Notes under the pieces: generated by a model
The model's database searches: none
Told to the model about the DNA's origin: nothing
The model's input: only the letters and a program-made list of their open reading frames with translations
Part shown: in pieces, positions 1-14,000 of the stretch
How the letters are laid out: the number at the start of each line of letters is the position of its first letter
How positions within the stretch are numbered: position 1 is the first letter of the stretch
Made by a program: the position numbers and the translations under genes
Source of the DNA: Phoronis australis
Lineage: Eukaryota; Phoronida; Phoronidae
NCBI GenBank assembly: GCA_002633005.1
Contig: NMRA01000262.1
Span: 72,786 to 136,785 of the forward strand
Length of the DNA: 64,000 nt
Reading direction: 5' to 3'

Positions 1-1088
1 AATATCTTCACCTCTAATATTTTGTATGGGTACCCACGATTTTGGTGGCTGCCTCTACGGGTTTGCCTCCCAAGGCAATATTAAAAGCTTGCATCCCTAT
101 GACAGTCCCTATGACAGGGGAGCAAACTTGGAAATGAGCACAAATGGGAGCTAAAATGGTATGTGGCGTTAAAAGGAATTTGACTAAAACCATGACGACA
201 AAAGTGTCGTTAAGTCACATTAACTTGTTTGGATTCCTGTAAGCTAGCCTACTAAAGCTGCTCACTTTGTTTCACTCTCCCTCCCCTCCCCCCTCCTTCA
301 TATTGCATCGCAATTGTATAATGCAATGCGTGTATATTGTTAAGCTGTTATTTTCTGTCGATGTGTCCTATCACATTAATTTGACCCTTTTGCAAGGAAT
401 AATTAGAATTCAACGTGTTTGTTCAGATTATGAATTTATAACATAGTGCGATCAATGGGAATAGTTGAAGACAGGTGATAGCCCATGCAACTATGTATTA
501 TTTAAAATGGTATCAGTTTAGAAAATCAAACATCACGTTATCTTGCTTACTAGCTAGGACAGAAACTATAACTCATTCACAAATCATTCCTTGCTGTCTA
601 ACATGCATTTTGACAGCATAAACCAAGCTTTCAAAACGTCACAACACGTTAAGCAGGGCTTATGGTTATATTTACAAAACAGTTCCATTAGAGTGAAACA
701 TTGTTCTCTAGTGGCCAATAATAACTATTGTTCAGCTCCACATGTTTTGAAAAGAAACAGTTCGATATATACTACTAGACTTTTTTCCAGCAGTAGTTAA
801 ACAAAGAAGCATCCTTTATCTTATTGATTAAAGGAGTTGATGATTACCAATATTGAACCAGGCTGATTTGTTCTATTTTGTTGACATGACTCGACATCAA
901 TTCAGCTTTGAACACTAATTTCCAGTTTAGGCCAGGCACAACCTCCATATATACATTATTGAAGTTCAATGCTTAAAATTAGACTGAAAATTTATTCACA
1001 GAATTGTGTGGTGGACACTCAGTGGATAGTTGTTGCGAGTAATTGCCACATTCTTTTAATCGTGCCAAATGTTTCCCTTACATTGCAG
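1..1088. other. Upstream intron or 5' flank, no gene recognised
   Basis: An AT-rich stretch ending in the branch region and acceptor of receptor exon 1. The first-exon frame needs a further coding exon; no signal-peptide-like frame with a fitting donor was found here. Confidence 0.6.
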
Positions 1089-1255
1089 GAAAAGTGACCG
1101 TATCCGATTCATTTCCTCATGTTGGTGGCGACACTTCCATTTCCTGCACCATACCGCGCCAGTGTCTAAACACTTCAAATACCAAGCATATTTGCTTCAT
1201 CCATCATTTCTTCTCAAGACAGAAAGCTGGGTTGCAAGCACGTGTCATTCCACAG
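1089..1255 (+). CDS. Receptor exon 1 (first seen): Ig domain 1, N-terminal half
   Basis: Acceptor ttgcag before 1089 and donor CACAG|gtaatt after 1255. The exon opens two bases into a codon, so one more upstream coding exon, probably with the signal peptide, must exist; I found none in 1-1088. It encodes 55 residues with the Ig B-strand pattern TSISCTI and two further cysteines. It ends in phase 0. Confidence 0.8.
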
Positions 1256-4200
1256 GTAATTGTATTGTCAAGACTGCCATACATTAACTGATTTGGCTTG
1301 TGATGGGGAACCTATTGTAACATACGGTAATCACTTATTTAGCTCACCATGTGACCAATAAGTGAAATTCTGTTTTGTTAAATTAATCCACAAAGTTAAA
1401 GATGAAGAAATTTTAATCTGCTATCATAATTCCTTATTTCTACTGTTACTTTTATTATTACTGCTGCTGCTGCTGCTGCCGTTGCTGCTGCTACTTAAAG
1501 CTGCTGCTGTAATACGCTTAGAACTGTTACGGTATATTACCAGTAATTCTAGTAGAGTGCTTTTATCAGCCAGCAACTACAGTACTATCACACCATCAAT
1601 TTTAGGCATAGCATGGTGGACAAGTGCAATTTTAGGCATAGCATGGTGGACAAGTGCAATTTTAGGCATAGCATGGTGGACAAGTGCAATTTTAGGCATA
1701 GCATGGTGGACAAGTGCAATTTCATTTTCTTGTTTTTCGTGAGAAATATGAATCACCAAATTTTATAATGCTCTGCCATGTTCAAGTTGTGTATGGATAC
1801 AGACAATATTGTGTACAAGTCTGGCCATTCACAACAGTGTCAAACGATATCTTTGAAATTGAAACAAAAACAGTTCGACAATTTTTGTTTTCTGTTATTT
1901 CTGTTTATAGAAGAACACTTTGCGTGCACTTGCAATAGAGTATGTAGTATGTGTTTATTGTTACTGTTTAGTGTGTGCTGATTTACGAATTCCGAACAAT
2001 ATCTAAGTCAAGTGAAAATTTTGCATGAATTTTGATAGGGCATTTCATCGTTGTTTAGCTACCAATATCGAGTTCTTAATTGAAGGCCTTTGAGCTTAAA
2101 AACATTAGCATGTAGGCTTATACACGATATTGAATTGTTACCTAATGAGCATACCGATCACCCTTTTTCAATTCATAATTTTAGGGTTGACTAACTTCAA
2201 TAAACTCTTAAGGGATATTTTCAATGTTCTTGTTTGTAACTCAAATAGAATCCTATCACAGTTAGGGATATTATAAAACTGATTCAATGAGAGTAAAAGG
2301 TGTAATTCAATTTTGTTTTTTTGCCAGCTAAATATGCGATACAACTATAAATATGCCTGGAATAATCGTCGACTGAGAGCAAACATGTGCAGTTCAACTG
2401 GGATGTTATTTTTTAACCTAACCACGGTTAACCTGAGTAAAATAAATAACATTGCAAAGATTTGTTTTTCTTTGATAGTGAAGCGTGTGCAATTTAATTG
2501 CACCAGGACCAGGTTTGTATCACTATAAAGAAAAATAAATTGATGCATTGTTGTCTATAACCCTAAACCTATGCATAGTTAAATTGCAGGTTTGCTTTTC
2601 AAATTTGTTACTAAGAAGCGTAGTCTATAGAAGAGTTATTAAAGATCATTATATTAGGTGTTATTAGGTGTATTACAGGTTATCTCCAAGTTTGACGCCT
2701 GCAAGTTATGAAACCAATGTCTGCATTGTTATGAATAGGTTTGTTTCTTATAAATACTGTGTAGACTCATGACCAGTTATTCATAACAAACCATAGTAAA
2801 CGAAAATGAGCTGAACAAAATAACAGTAACAATAGCAGTGTAATATATCCTTGAATAAACATTTTTCAACGTTCAAATAATTCTATAGTATGTACCAGCC
2901 TGCAGTTGCTTTCAAAAGTCCTCATGGTTAATCAGTTGTTGAGGATATCTGTGTCCGCCCGCAGTGGTTGGTGACTACACCAGCTAACACAGACATACGA
3001 AGCAGGGGGGAGGGCAGGGAAGCTACCACTCCCCACTCATGATGGGGGGGGGGGGGCANTCATGAAGTTAGGGACAAGGGGCAGGATAGTTGTTTGTCTT
3101 GAGTACACACACTTACATTGGCATTGGGAGAGGGGTAGGGGGCGATGTAGTTCGATCACTCATGAAGTTAGGGACAATGGGCAGGATAGTTGTTTGTCTT
3201 GAGTACGTACACTTACATTGGCATTGGGAGAGGGGGTAGGGGCGATGTAGTGCGATCACTCATGAAGTTAGGGACAATGGGCAGGATAGTTGTTTGTCTT
3301 GAGTACACACACTAACATTGGCATTGGGAGAGGGGTAGGGTGCGAGTACCCACCACTTGTGAAGTTGGGGGCAGGACCCCCCAATTACATACCAGGAGAT
3401 AAGTCCCCTTAATACTTTGCAAGCGTTTGGGTAAATTTATTACCTTCTGGCAACCGGCATAGGCGTACAGGTCAGTGGGGAAAAGAAACATATTACAGAC
3501 ACTGGGTTACTGGCACTGGATTTATCCTGTGCGACCCCTCGACAGTATATTTTTGAAAGGTGCTCTCGTTCACGCATGGGTACATTATGTTCGCTTTTAT
3601 TTTATAGCCTCTCATTTTCACGTGAAGTTAATGGTCAGTAAAAAGAGTTAAAACTGATACTGGACTTACATTTTATTTGAGTGATGTTGCGTCCTCATCG
3701 CAGGTACTTTCACTAGCAACTTCTATGGTCGGCTGATGACGCAACCTTCAGGGAATGAAACACAAAGTGCGGTCCCATGTCCCGGAGAGCTGCAATTAGA
3801 TACGCCTTAGCGATTCAAAGAAGGACTTTCAACACATTCGTAGATAGATTCCTTAACACCACATTTGAGCCAATTTTCGTCACGTTCCAAAATTCGTACA
3901 CCACTGGTGTCGAATGAATGTCCTGCCAGCATTGATGTGATTGAAAACAGCTGACTTGTACCTGCGCTAAGCAGTGCTCAGGTTCATTCTGCTCTTGAGA
4001 GGCTGCTTGATTTCACCCACGTAGGATTCAGTACACCTCTTGTCCTCATTTATATAATGCCATTAACTACATTGGGCACTTTCCATGGCAACCAATGTCT
4101 TTCTCCCGGACCAGTTGACTCCTGAGAGAGTTGATGGGTTTGAAAGCTGTGGCAAAAGGCCTTCTCAAGTGAGACTTAATTTTGTCCGAATTAAATTATT

Positions 4201-5013
4201 CTTTGTCAGAACCATATGAGCTTTCGTTGGCTTCTTTCAGCTAATATGTTACGCATTTGGTTTCAGAAAAGACTGCTGCATCAAGGCCATGGTCGGGTAC
4301 AACTCTCTGTGCAGAATGTGGCGTTTTCAGACACTGGCAGTTACTCCTGTCATTTCAGTGACACCCCATTGAATTGCCATGGCAACTGTGTAGTTGACAA
4401 AACCTTAGTTGGAGAACTAGACATTGAATGTGAGTACCTCTTTCATGCAGCCCCAGGTCATTTTATGAACGCTGTTGTAGAAAGTAGAAGTTGTTGATGG
4501 TCAGTGGAGGAATGATGGTCAAGCAGGGGAGGACATGGTCATCTGTGGCACCACTAAAGAACACTTATAGTTGTTGTAAACAAAATGGTGTCGAAGACAT
4601 CACAAGTGTAGGTCTTTCTGAATTTCGGCTTTGTTAACTTTTGTCCATACTCTGACTCACAGCTGTTGTGGGGACCTAACTGTACAGAATTTGTACAAAC
4701 ATCGACCATTTTGAGCATGGCTGTGAATTCAAGCATGGCTGTGCATTATATGTCAAGCATGGCTGCATGATATGTCAAGCATGGCTGCATGTCAAGCATG
4801 GCTGCATGATATGTCAAGCATGGCTGCATGTCAAGCATGGCTGTGCATTGTTGCTATAATTAAGCAGAACAATGTGCATTACAGAGTACAACCAAAATAG
4901 TGCAGATACCTTGGAGCTATTCTTTGATACTGATGCCTTAGGCGATCATTTTAAACTGAGGGCCCCCATGGAAAGCAGTGTGAACTGATGGGGCTACCCT
5001 CATTGTAAATATT

Positions 5014-5065
<52 letters not shown>

Positions 5066-8000
5066 CAACATCCTTAGGGGTTCAGCAGTGCCATTGTAGT
5101 GCATCGTTTCGCAACATGTTTTCAATTCCAGTGGTCTATTCATTCAGTTATGTTCTCTCTCCTGTATTTCAACAGCTACTTAATCTCAGGCATTGTATGT
5201 GTTAGAAAGTGTACACTGTTTAACATAAGGAGTGCAGGCAACCTGGTGTCTTTTGCTTTACAGCAGACATACGCAGACCTCATGGTTTATCCCACTGCAC
5301 GAAACAGTCTTTAGCTAAAACTCATGAGAGCCCTGTTATCGACCAACACGTCAGGTTCTTGGTGAAGGAAAGCTGTCCATTTCCTTGAAGAAAATGGACA
5401 GACGTTTCCATTTGTTGTCAAGCACTATATGTTGTAGGCATGTAACAGTGCCATCCAGTAGGTTACTCCTTAGCCTATAAAAAGCTGGGCAAGACTCTAC
5501 CAGGTGTTTACGGGTTTTAACGTCAGTACCACACTCGGGACACACTGGGCTAGCCTGTTTAAATTATTTCATTAATTCATTTATTTTTGCTTACTATTAA
5601 GGATGAATTATCAGTAATACAAAAAACTCCAAAAATATGCACATTGTTGAACACTAAAAAACTATGCACAACTTTCATTTCAGGTAATACTCACATGTAT
5701 GATATTTACAATTATTACTGAAGTCAGTATGCTTTTTTCACACTCTAAAAGTGAAATTGATCAATGTGGAGCAGAGGTCATTATCACATTTTTGGGGTTT
5801 GAAAATTGTATATTGACTGAGTGTGGAAGTCAATGGTTGTTTTTATTATATGATTACATCTGTTAAGAGATTCTCTGGTAAGATGGGCAAATAAAAAGTG
5901 CCACAAGAGACGTTGTAAACAAGAGACATAGTAAGACAGCTCATGCCCATCTACCAGCCACGCCACCATCATGTCACTTTACTCAACTGTTTTTCTAAGC
6001 TTTTTATTTCATCTGTATTCTGATGCCACTCTTGTTTTTAAATAACTGTATTAATATAATCCACCTGGTGAATGCACACCTTCATAAAGCTATTACAGTA
6101 ATATAATCCACCTGGTGAATGCACACCTTCATAAAGCTATTACAGTTCTCACTGTGGCGTTATTGCACAAAAGTATGTTTTCAAAGGGTAAAATGTTCAC
6201 TGACTTTCGAAACACTTTATTTGTGTGAATTTCACTGCATGGGTTCTGAGCGTGCTAACACCCAGTTTGCGATGACATTGTCAGTTTGCATTAAAAATGA
6301 CCTTTGCATGATTGACCATCCTGAGCATCTCCTGGAAGTTGTTTTTTTAATCTCTCATTGTTTTCGGTAAAAAATGGTAGCTGAGGTGAGTGACCAAGTG
6401 AGTGATATAAAGTGCAAACACAGCCTCGATCCATGGTGGTGGGTGTAATCATAATAATGATGCAACATACTCAAATCAGTGAAAGCTAATAGTATCTAAT
6501 TTTCTCATACTGTACGTGAATTTATTTCTGAAAGGCTGGTATTGAGCTTGTATAAGAATTGCACACAACATTCATGTACAGTTAGCACATCCACGTAAGG
6601 TGTACTTGTACTTTTCTAGGCGGTGGGATTGTGACGCCAGAAAAGTCAGTGTACAGTTATGGTGCCAATGTCACCTTCAAGTGCAACATTGACACGCGCT
6701 GTCTATCTGACCAGTTCAACGTGCAGGACCTCTACTTCTCTCATAACGACATTCCTTTGCCTCAGGTAAGTCAAATCACATGGCCAACAAACATTTGATT
6801 AACTAGTTTTGTGTACAAAGTTGACAATACAAATGGTAAGTTGACGATATAAACATTAAGTTGTCGATATAAACATTAAGCTGACGATATAAACATTAAG
6901 CTGTTGATATAAACATTAAGCTGTTGATATAAACATTGAACTGTCGATATAAACATTAAGCTGACGATATTAACATTAAGCTGACGATATAAACATAAAG
7001 CTGACGATATAAACATTAAGCTGACGATATAAACATTAAACTGTCAATATAAACATTAAGATGACGATATAAACATTAAGCTGTTGATATAAACATTAAC
7101 CTGACGATATAGACATTAAACTGTTGATATAAACATTAAACTGTCGATATAAACATTAAGCTGACGATATAAACATTAAGCTTGACAATAAATATTAAGC
7201 TTAATGATATAAATATTAAGCTTGATGATATGAATATTAAGCTTGACAATATAAATATTAATCTGATTTCTATGTTTAGTTGCAGTCCACCTGGTTTAGT
7301 TCACATTTTAACATGTGTCTCATCATGTTCCTTACCGTGATGGATTCTGTTCCTGAACCATCTTTTGAAAATATAATTCAATGGTGGTAAGGAATATCTG
7401 AAGATTGATTTTATGGCCGTAGAAGGTCTAATTCAATTCTTGTTTTTACTGCAGCTAAAGGGGGCAAAATCCGGAATTAGTGTAGTGGCATACTCAAAGA
7501 ATATAGGGTTCAAAATCTAATCTTCAAACTCAAACATGTTTTGATATTATCTGGTACTAAATTAAGCGTGTTATTGCGTTTGGATTTATGTTTGGTGTGT
7601 TTTGATTTACAAAATTATTCAAGATTTTAGTTATTTATTCCAACATTAGAATACCAAAGTTGAGTTTAAGCGAAGCCTTGAAATGTCCTGTTTCAACTTG
7701 ATATTGATCTTGTGTCTAGCGCCATCTATGGCAGTGGATGTGTGTTGTGTCTAGCGCCATCTATGGCAGTGGGTGTGTGAGCCTAGTTATTTATGTAAAC
7801 CCACCTTTAGCAGAGCGCAATATCCAAACACTCAAATATTTATGTAAACCCACCTTTAGCAGAGCGCAATATTGAAACACTATGTAAACCCACCTTTAGC
7901 AGAGCTCAATATTGAAACACTCAAATATTTATGTAAACCCACCTTTAGCAGAGCGCAATATCCAAACACTCAAATATTTATGTAAACCCACCTTTAGCAG

Positions 8001-11000
8001 AGTGCAATATCGAAACACTCAAATATTTATGTAAACCCACCTTTAGCAGAGCGCAATATCCAAACACTCAAATATTTATGTAAACCCACCTTTAGCAGAG
8101 CGCAATATCGAAACACTCAAATATTTTCAGAACTGGAACCAAAGATATCCAAACTTGGCTAGACTACCAATTTAAAGTGTTGAAAACATTTAGTCATTGG
8201 GCATAGTATGGTGTGCATGGTGAGGAATGGTTCAAAGTCAACTTCATTAAATTTGCTGGACATATGCCTCAATGTGACAAAATGTAAGATTTTGTGTAAT
8301 TTACATGTGTACACAAATTGTGCTTTCTGGTTACAATTGAGATAGTGTTACAGGTGCACTTTATTTCCAGGCTCCGACTAGGGTAACTGCCATCAATTCC
8401 ACTCATTATGTGTTGACCAACATAACATTCCAAGACAAGGGCTATTATGTATGTCTTCTCAACACATCATCAGCTGATAGGAAGCGGGAATATGTAGTTG
8501 GACATCAAATATTGGACATTGACTGTAAGTGATCAACTTTTGCTAAATAATTTTTCAATTTGGGACACGATATGCTGGATATAGTTGAAGTTTCATTTTG
8601 CCAAATTTTTCAACAGAAATAACATTCTCAGCACAATGTGCTTTTAAGTTGGTTTTAAACATGATTTATATGGTGTGGCTATTTCCAAACAACTTTTGAT
8701 AACATTTTGAGCATTTGCAGCAATGTTGGAGAAATATAGAAATATGGTAATTTTAGCAATTATTATTTTTGTCCCAAATTGAAGAATTTTTGCCGTAGTG
8801 GACAAATATAGGTTTGAGCAGTTAGGATAAGTCAACCCACTCCACTTCAGAGTTAAAATTATTTAAAGTATTTTAATGTCTTCTAACTTCATGGGAAAGG
8901 GTCAACAAACTCCTTCAAAGGGTTATGTTACCTATACGTTTAGGAATGTCATTTATTTCATAAGTTCATGTTCACTCTTCTATTTCTGAGGTAAAGAAGT
9001 ATGTGAGCACTGTAGTTGATGACGGGAGGTGGTTGTGCTGTCAGTGGTTATCATACGTGATTTGAGATATTCCTCATTATATTTCTGGGTAAATTGGAGT
9101 TGTTTTTCAACAGACTTCAAGTACTAGGGAAATACAGTTTGGGTGACAAAAAACCATGGGCGATTGTTTGAAGTCCAGTTAACCTAAACCTCTAAAATGC
9201 AAGCCGGCTCAACAACCGATATAGAATTGGCTTGCCTTTGTATTCCTGCTTATAGCTATCTTTAATGAAAATCTCACCCAGCGAGATTGATTATCACTCA
9301 TTGAATTTCTCACTGGGAGAGATTTGTGATCTTGGATTTTCTCCTGAGTTTTGTATTAAAGTTATGATTGTAATTAGATAAGAGTTCTATCAAAGCTATT
9401 GGTAACCCAAATGCTGCTCATTTTTGTTTGTTTATCTTGAAATTTGTGACGGAATCATAATAACATTAAGTTATTTAGGTGTTTCACCTTTGATAGCATG
9501 TCTCATTGTTTAACCCTGCCCCCTTATAACATCAAATGACGTTTAAAGAGGAAGGCATTTATTCATGTCATTTTTAATAAAAAAAAAGTTTGTTGAGTAT
9601 CCGAGACATTATGTTCCAGTTAATTATGGCTTCCCGTAATTTTATTTATTAGTCATGCCCTACTCCGGAAGTGACGTTTAGGTGGTTAAGAATTTCCGCC
9701 ATTTTGCTTCTACTGCGTTTGAGTTTACTGTGAGGATGATTTGCTCTACTGTTGTTTTCATGCTGGTTTCCTAAAATTGTCATCACCACTTCCCATAGGC
9801 AAGTATTCTATGACATGCTAGGTTATTAGGGAACTCCATTAGGTTGGATTTAAGAAACTTTTAGTTTGTACTTGCCTGAAAATGGCTGGAGTAAGCGACC
9901 CATATATCACAGACACAGTAAGGTGAGTAACGGAGACATTGTTCATAGGAGTGGTGTCAAGGAATTTTTTCACGAACAGTCAGTGGATGGGTAATGTTTG
10001 GGCCCGAGTATAGTGAAGCATAATACGTGCAGACAGCTGTTGAGAGGCCGGGATGAATCAGAGGCTGAGGACAGATGTGGCGGGACGTCTTGATGCAAAT
10101 GCACGGTGTGCACTGTTACACCGACCTCAATGGAATGCCTATATGCTGTACGTTCCCTCTGGATTGTGACCTGAGCACCCAAACCGCTTACATTTTGCCG
10201 TGTGACTCCCTGGCCAGTCACTTGCACCATCTCAATTATGCTCCAATACTTTAGTCAAGTTCACAATAAACTTATCAAAGTTTGGCTCACCGGCCTGTTC
10301 ACTGGACGGCGAACTGTCCTCCTCACTTAAACTGGGCCTGTATTCACTCCCCACCATCGCTGCAGGACTGCTTACAGGCTCTGGGCTGGTGACAACACAA
10401 GCACAGGGTGAATAACTGCTAGTTCCAGGAATTGTACGCTCTCGGGGGTACGTTCAGAGGCACGGGTGACAGTAGATGAAGGGCCTCCAGTCACTGTAGT
10501 GGCCACAGCTCGCGAGGCTTCTCCCTTCAAAAACGCACTTCTCGGGGTTGGCGACAGGGCACTGCCAAGAATCAACTGTGACAGTATGGCACCCTTCTTC
10601 AGGCGTTGTTTTGCATGAACCTTCATCAATTCTACATACATATCTTTCGGCAGAAAATATTTGCCACACACTCAGTAATTCTTTACTGGTTTGTATGTTG
10701 TGTGGATGGTAACGCTGCATTCTTCACACGAACGAGCCAAGTACGACGAAGTGTGTCATCTTTCGGAAAGTGGTGTATTGGCATACCCAAAGTGCGAGTG
10801 AGACAATAACGAGTACACCCTTGTACACAGCTACTGTGCGGCATGTTGACTGACTCGTAAACAAATGCAAACGACAACCATAGGTATCATAACCAAGGTA
10901 AAACAATGACTGACTCGACTGCTCACACAGTCATGTTTGTAATGGCGGGAATTAATTCAACATCACTTTGGGAGTAAGGCACACAACTATAATTAATAAA

Positions 11001-14000
11001 ATTACGAGAAGCCATTATTAACTGAGAAATAATGTTGTCTGGGATAATCAACAAACAGTATTTTTATTAAAAATGGCATGAAAAAGGTTACCTGCTCTGA
11101 TTTAAAAGGTCAAATACAGTAGATTTAAGCTCTTAACACTTTCAGCATCTAATACACAAATGGTGAGTCAACAGAATACTAAAAACCAGACAGGTTAGCA
11201 TCCTCCAAATGTGCCAAACACAGCTAGTGACCAGACAGGTTAGGTAAGGTATCCTCAAAGTGTGCCAAACACAACTAGTGACCAGACAGGTTAGGTAAGG
11301 TATCCTCAGTGTGCCAAGCATAACTAGTGAACAGACACGTTAGGTAAGGTATCCTCAGAGTGCCAAGCATAACTAGTGACCAGACAGGTTAGGTAAGGTA
11401 TCCTCAGAGTGCCAAACACAACTAGTGACCAGACAGGTTAGGTAATGTATCTGCAAATGATTTCCTTCAGGCCAATTATCAGTTAATTACACTAAGGGGC
11501 ATGTGCGCAAGATGAAAGTAACTAGAGCGGCAACCTCCACTGGGTTAATTGGTATTCCAAATTCTCTATGATGCCTTCTCTTTTCTGCCAACAGATGGCC
11601 CTACTTCACCTACAGATCACCGGTGTATTTCATACAACTTCCACAGCCTCAACTGTACCTTCATCTATCCTCTTGTCCATAGCATGAGACGGAGACAGAA
11701 ATTCACAGCCACCTACAATCTAATTCAAAGCAGGTCAGCTTTTTGTGTAGTCATCATTTTTGTTTCTGTTAGTACATGAACTTTTTAACCAGCAACCTCA
11801 GGATTCGTGTCGAATGAGAGGACTTGTGTGTGGGTATGGTTGCTTATTGCCGTCACCTTATCTGACCCCGGTCGGATTTTTATGAAATTTGACACAAGAG
11901 TGTAGAAGGGTTCATGCCACTTTTCAATCTGCTCTGCCCTGTGGCAGTGGAAGAGTTGTGCCTTCTTCAGTATTTTTGGGTAATTATTGGGTTTCCGGGT
12001 GATATCTAGAAAATATGGATTGATGGATTTCAGTGGAGCTTGTCACAGAGGTACGTGATTCAATTATGCGCTGGCACCATTAAATTTTCGGTCGGACTCG
12101 ATCACTGCAGCACCACCTAAGTGGCCATTTTGGCTCGACTTTGGGACTTAAGTGTTGTTTGGGAATGAGTGTTTCCAGATGATATTTCATATGAAATATA
12201 TGATGGATTTTGATGAAATTTGACACAGAGTTATTTGATGGACCACTTGAATGCCTAATGGTGGCCATTTTGGGGGAAGTGACTATGGATGATATCTGGC
12301 CAATGGATGGATTTCAATGAAACTGTACATAGTGACTATGGATGATATCTGGCCAATGGATGGATTTCAATGAAACTGTACATAGTGACTATGGATGATA
12401 TCTGGCCAATGGATGGATTTCAATGAAACTGTACATAGTGACTATGGATGATATTTGGCCAGTGGATGGATTTCAATGAAACTGTACATAGTGACTATGG
12501 ATGATATCTGGCCAATGGATGGATTTCAATGAAACTGTACATAGTGATAATGATAACCGTGTGCCGGCACCGATTTGCGGGCAAATTTGACCACTGGAGC
12601 ACCTCATAGAGGTATTTTTTTCAACAAAGAACCTTTTAAGTGTTGTTTGGGAGAAGAGCGTTTTTGGATGATATCTAGAGAACAGTGCTTGGTTGCACGA
12701 AACAGCCCCAACTAGGGACTCAACTAAGTTCCCTAAATCTTTTGTGTATTTTTGAACTTGTGAAAACATTGATTGCCCTTTTTATACTGTTCTAGTTTCA
12801 TTACTTTGTTAACTTTTGGCTTTGATACAAATCGAGGGTGAACTCGACGTTATTGAAAATGTTGGGATCTTTTCATGCATCGCTCCTAACTTAAGGACCA
12901 AGTCCCTATTTATATTCATTGAATTCTGGGCTCAGTTTTTAATTTTATTTATTAGAAAATGTCAGTATCCAAAGAGGACCCCAAAGTGAAGATGAAATGA
13001 TATAAAAAGATTTCATCTGTAAGTAAACAGACACAAATAGGCAAAAGATTTAGGGAACTTAGTTTCATGCAATCTAGCACAGGTCAACGGATTTCAATGA
13101 AACTTGATCTAGAGGTAACAATGCTCCAGCATTATTTGATTGGTGGGCTGATTTGACTACTGCAGAACCTCCTAGTGCCCCTAGAAATATAGTGCGCAAA
13201 GCACTGTGGCCACATGTCGACGTCCCAGCATTACTCTTGCTCAGTTTTATAGGCGCTCGTATATTTATGTGTGTTTTGTGCATGTTGTCATTATCTCTGG
13301 GTGTTCGGTGTCTGCAGCTGTCTCCTTAACCTCTTGTAGGATTGAAATTTAGCTGGTGTGTTTCTATGCAGCTTACAACAGTTGGTGACGAGTTTTGGAC
13401 GGATGCGAGTACCGCCATGCCCCATAGTGGCAGTTTTAGTTTTTTTTACATTTGCCTAGTGTATCTACGCAGTTCCTTGATGGATTTTTGTGAAATTCGG
13501 CAAATGGGTTGTTAGTAAGGATGTGATGATGCCGTTCCATTTTGAGATGGATTCAACGGATTTTACGCCACCTTGTGGCCATTTTTGTTGTACTTCCGTC
13601 CATTTTCTGCAGTCCGTCTCTCTATCTGTCATACTGCTCAAATGATCATGAAAACAGATGTGTTTCTGATGCCAAGGCCTTGACTAGTAACATTGAATTT
13701 TGGACAAGTCCGACTACTGTGTTGTTCCCTAATGCATTTTCATGAAATTCAGCAAATACGTTTATTGAGGAGGTGATAACCTCTTCCCATTTTCAGATAA
13801 ATTTGACGTTTTCTGCGCCAACTGGTGGGCATTTTTTGTTTTTTTTTCCGTCTGTTTTCTGGCATCTGCCTCCCTATCTGCCTCACTGCTTAAAGGATCA
13901 GTATCAAAATTCGCAGATATGTTCTTTATGAGAAGGCCACAACTGACGCTGACTGACTACTGTGTCGCCCCCTAGTGGCGATTTTGTTCTTTGCATCTGC

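Noticed and set aside
591-800. 69-codon frame as the signal-peptide exon
   Set aside because: It lacks a hydrophobic core and no donor fits the phase needed by exon 1.
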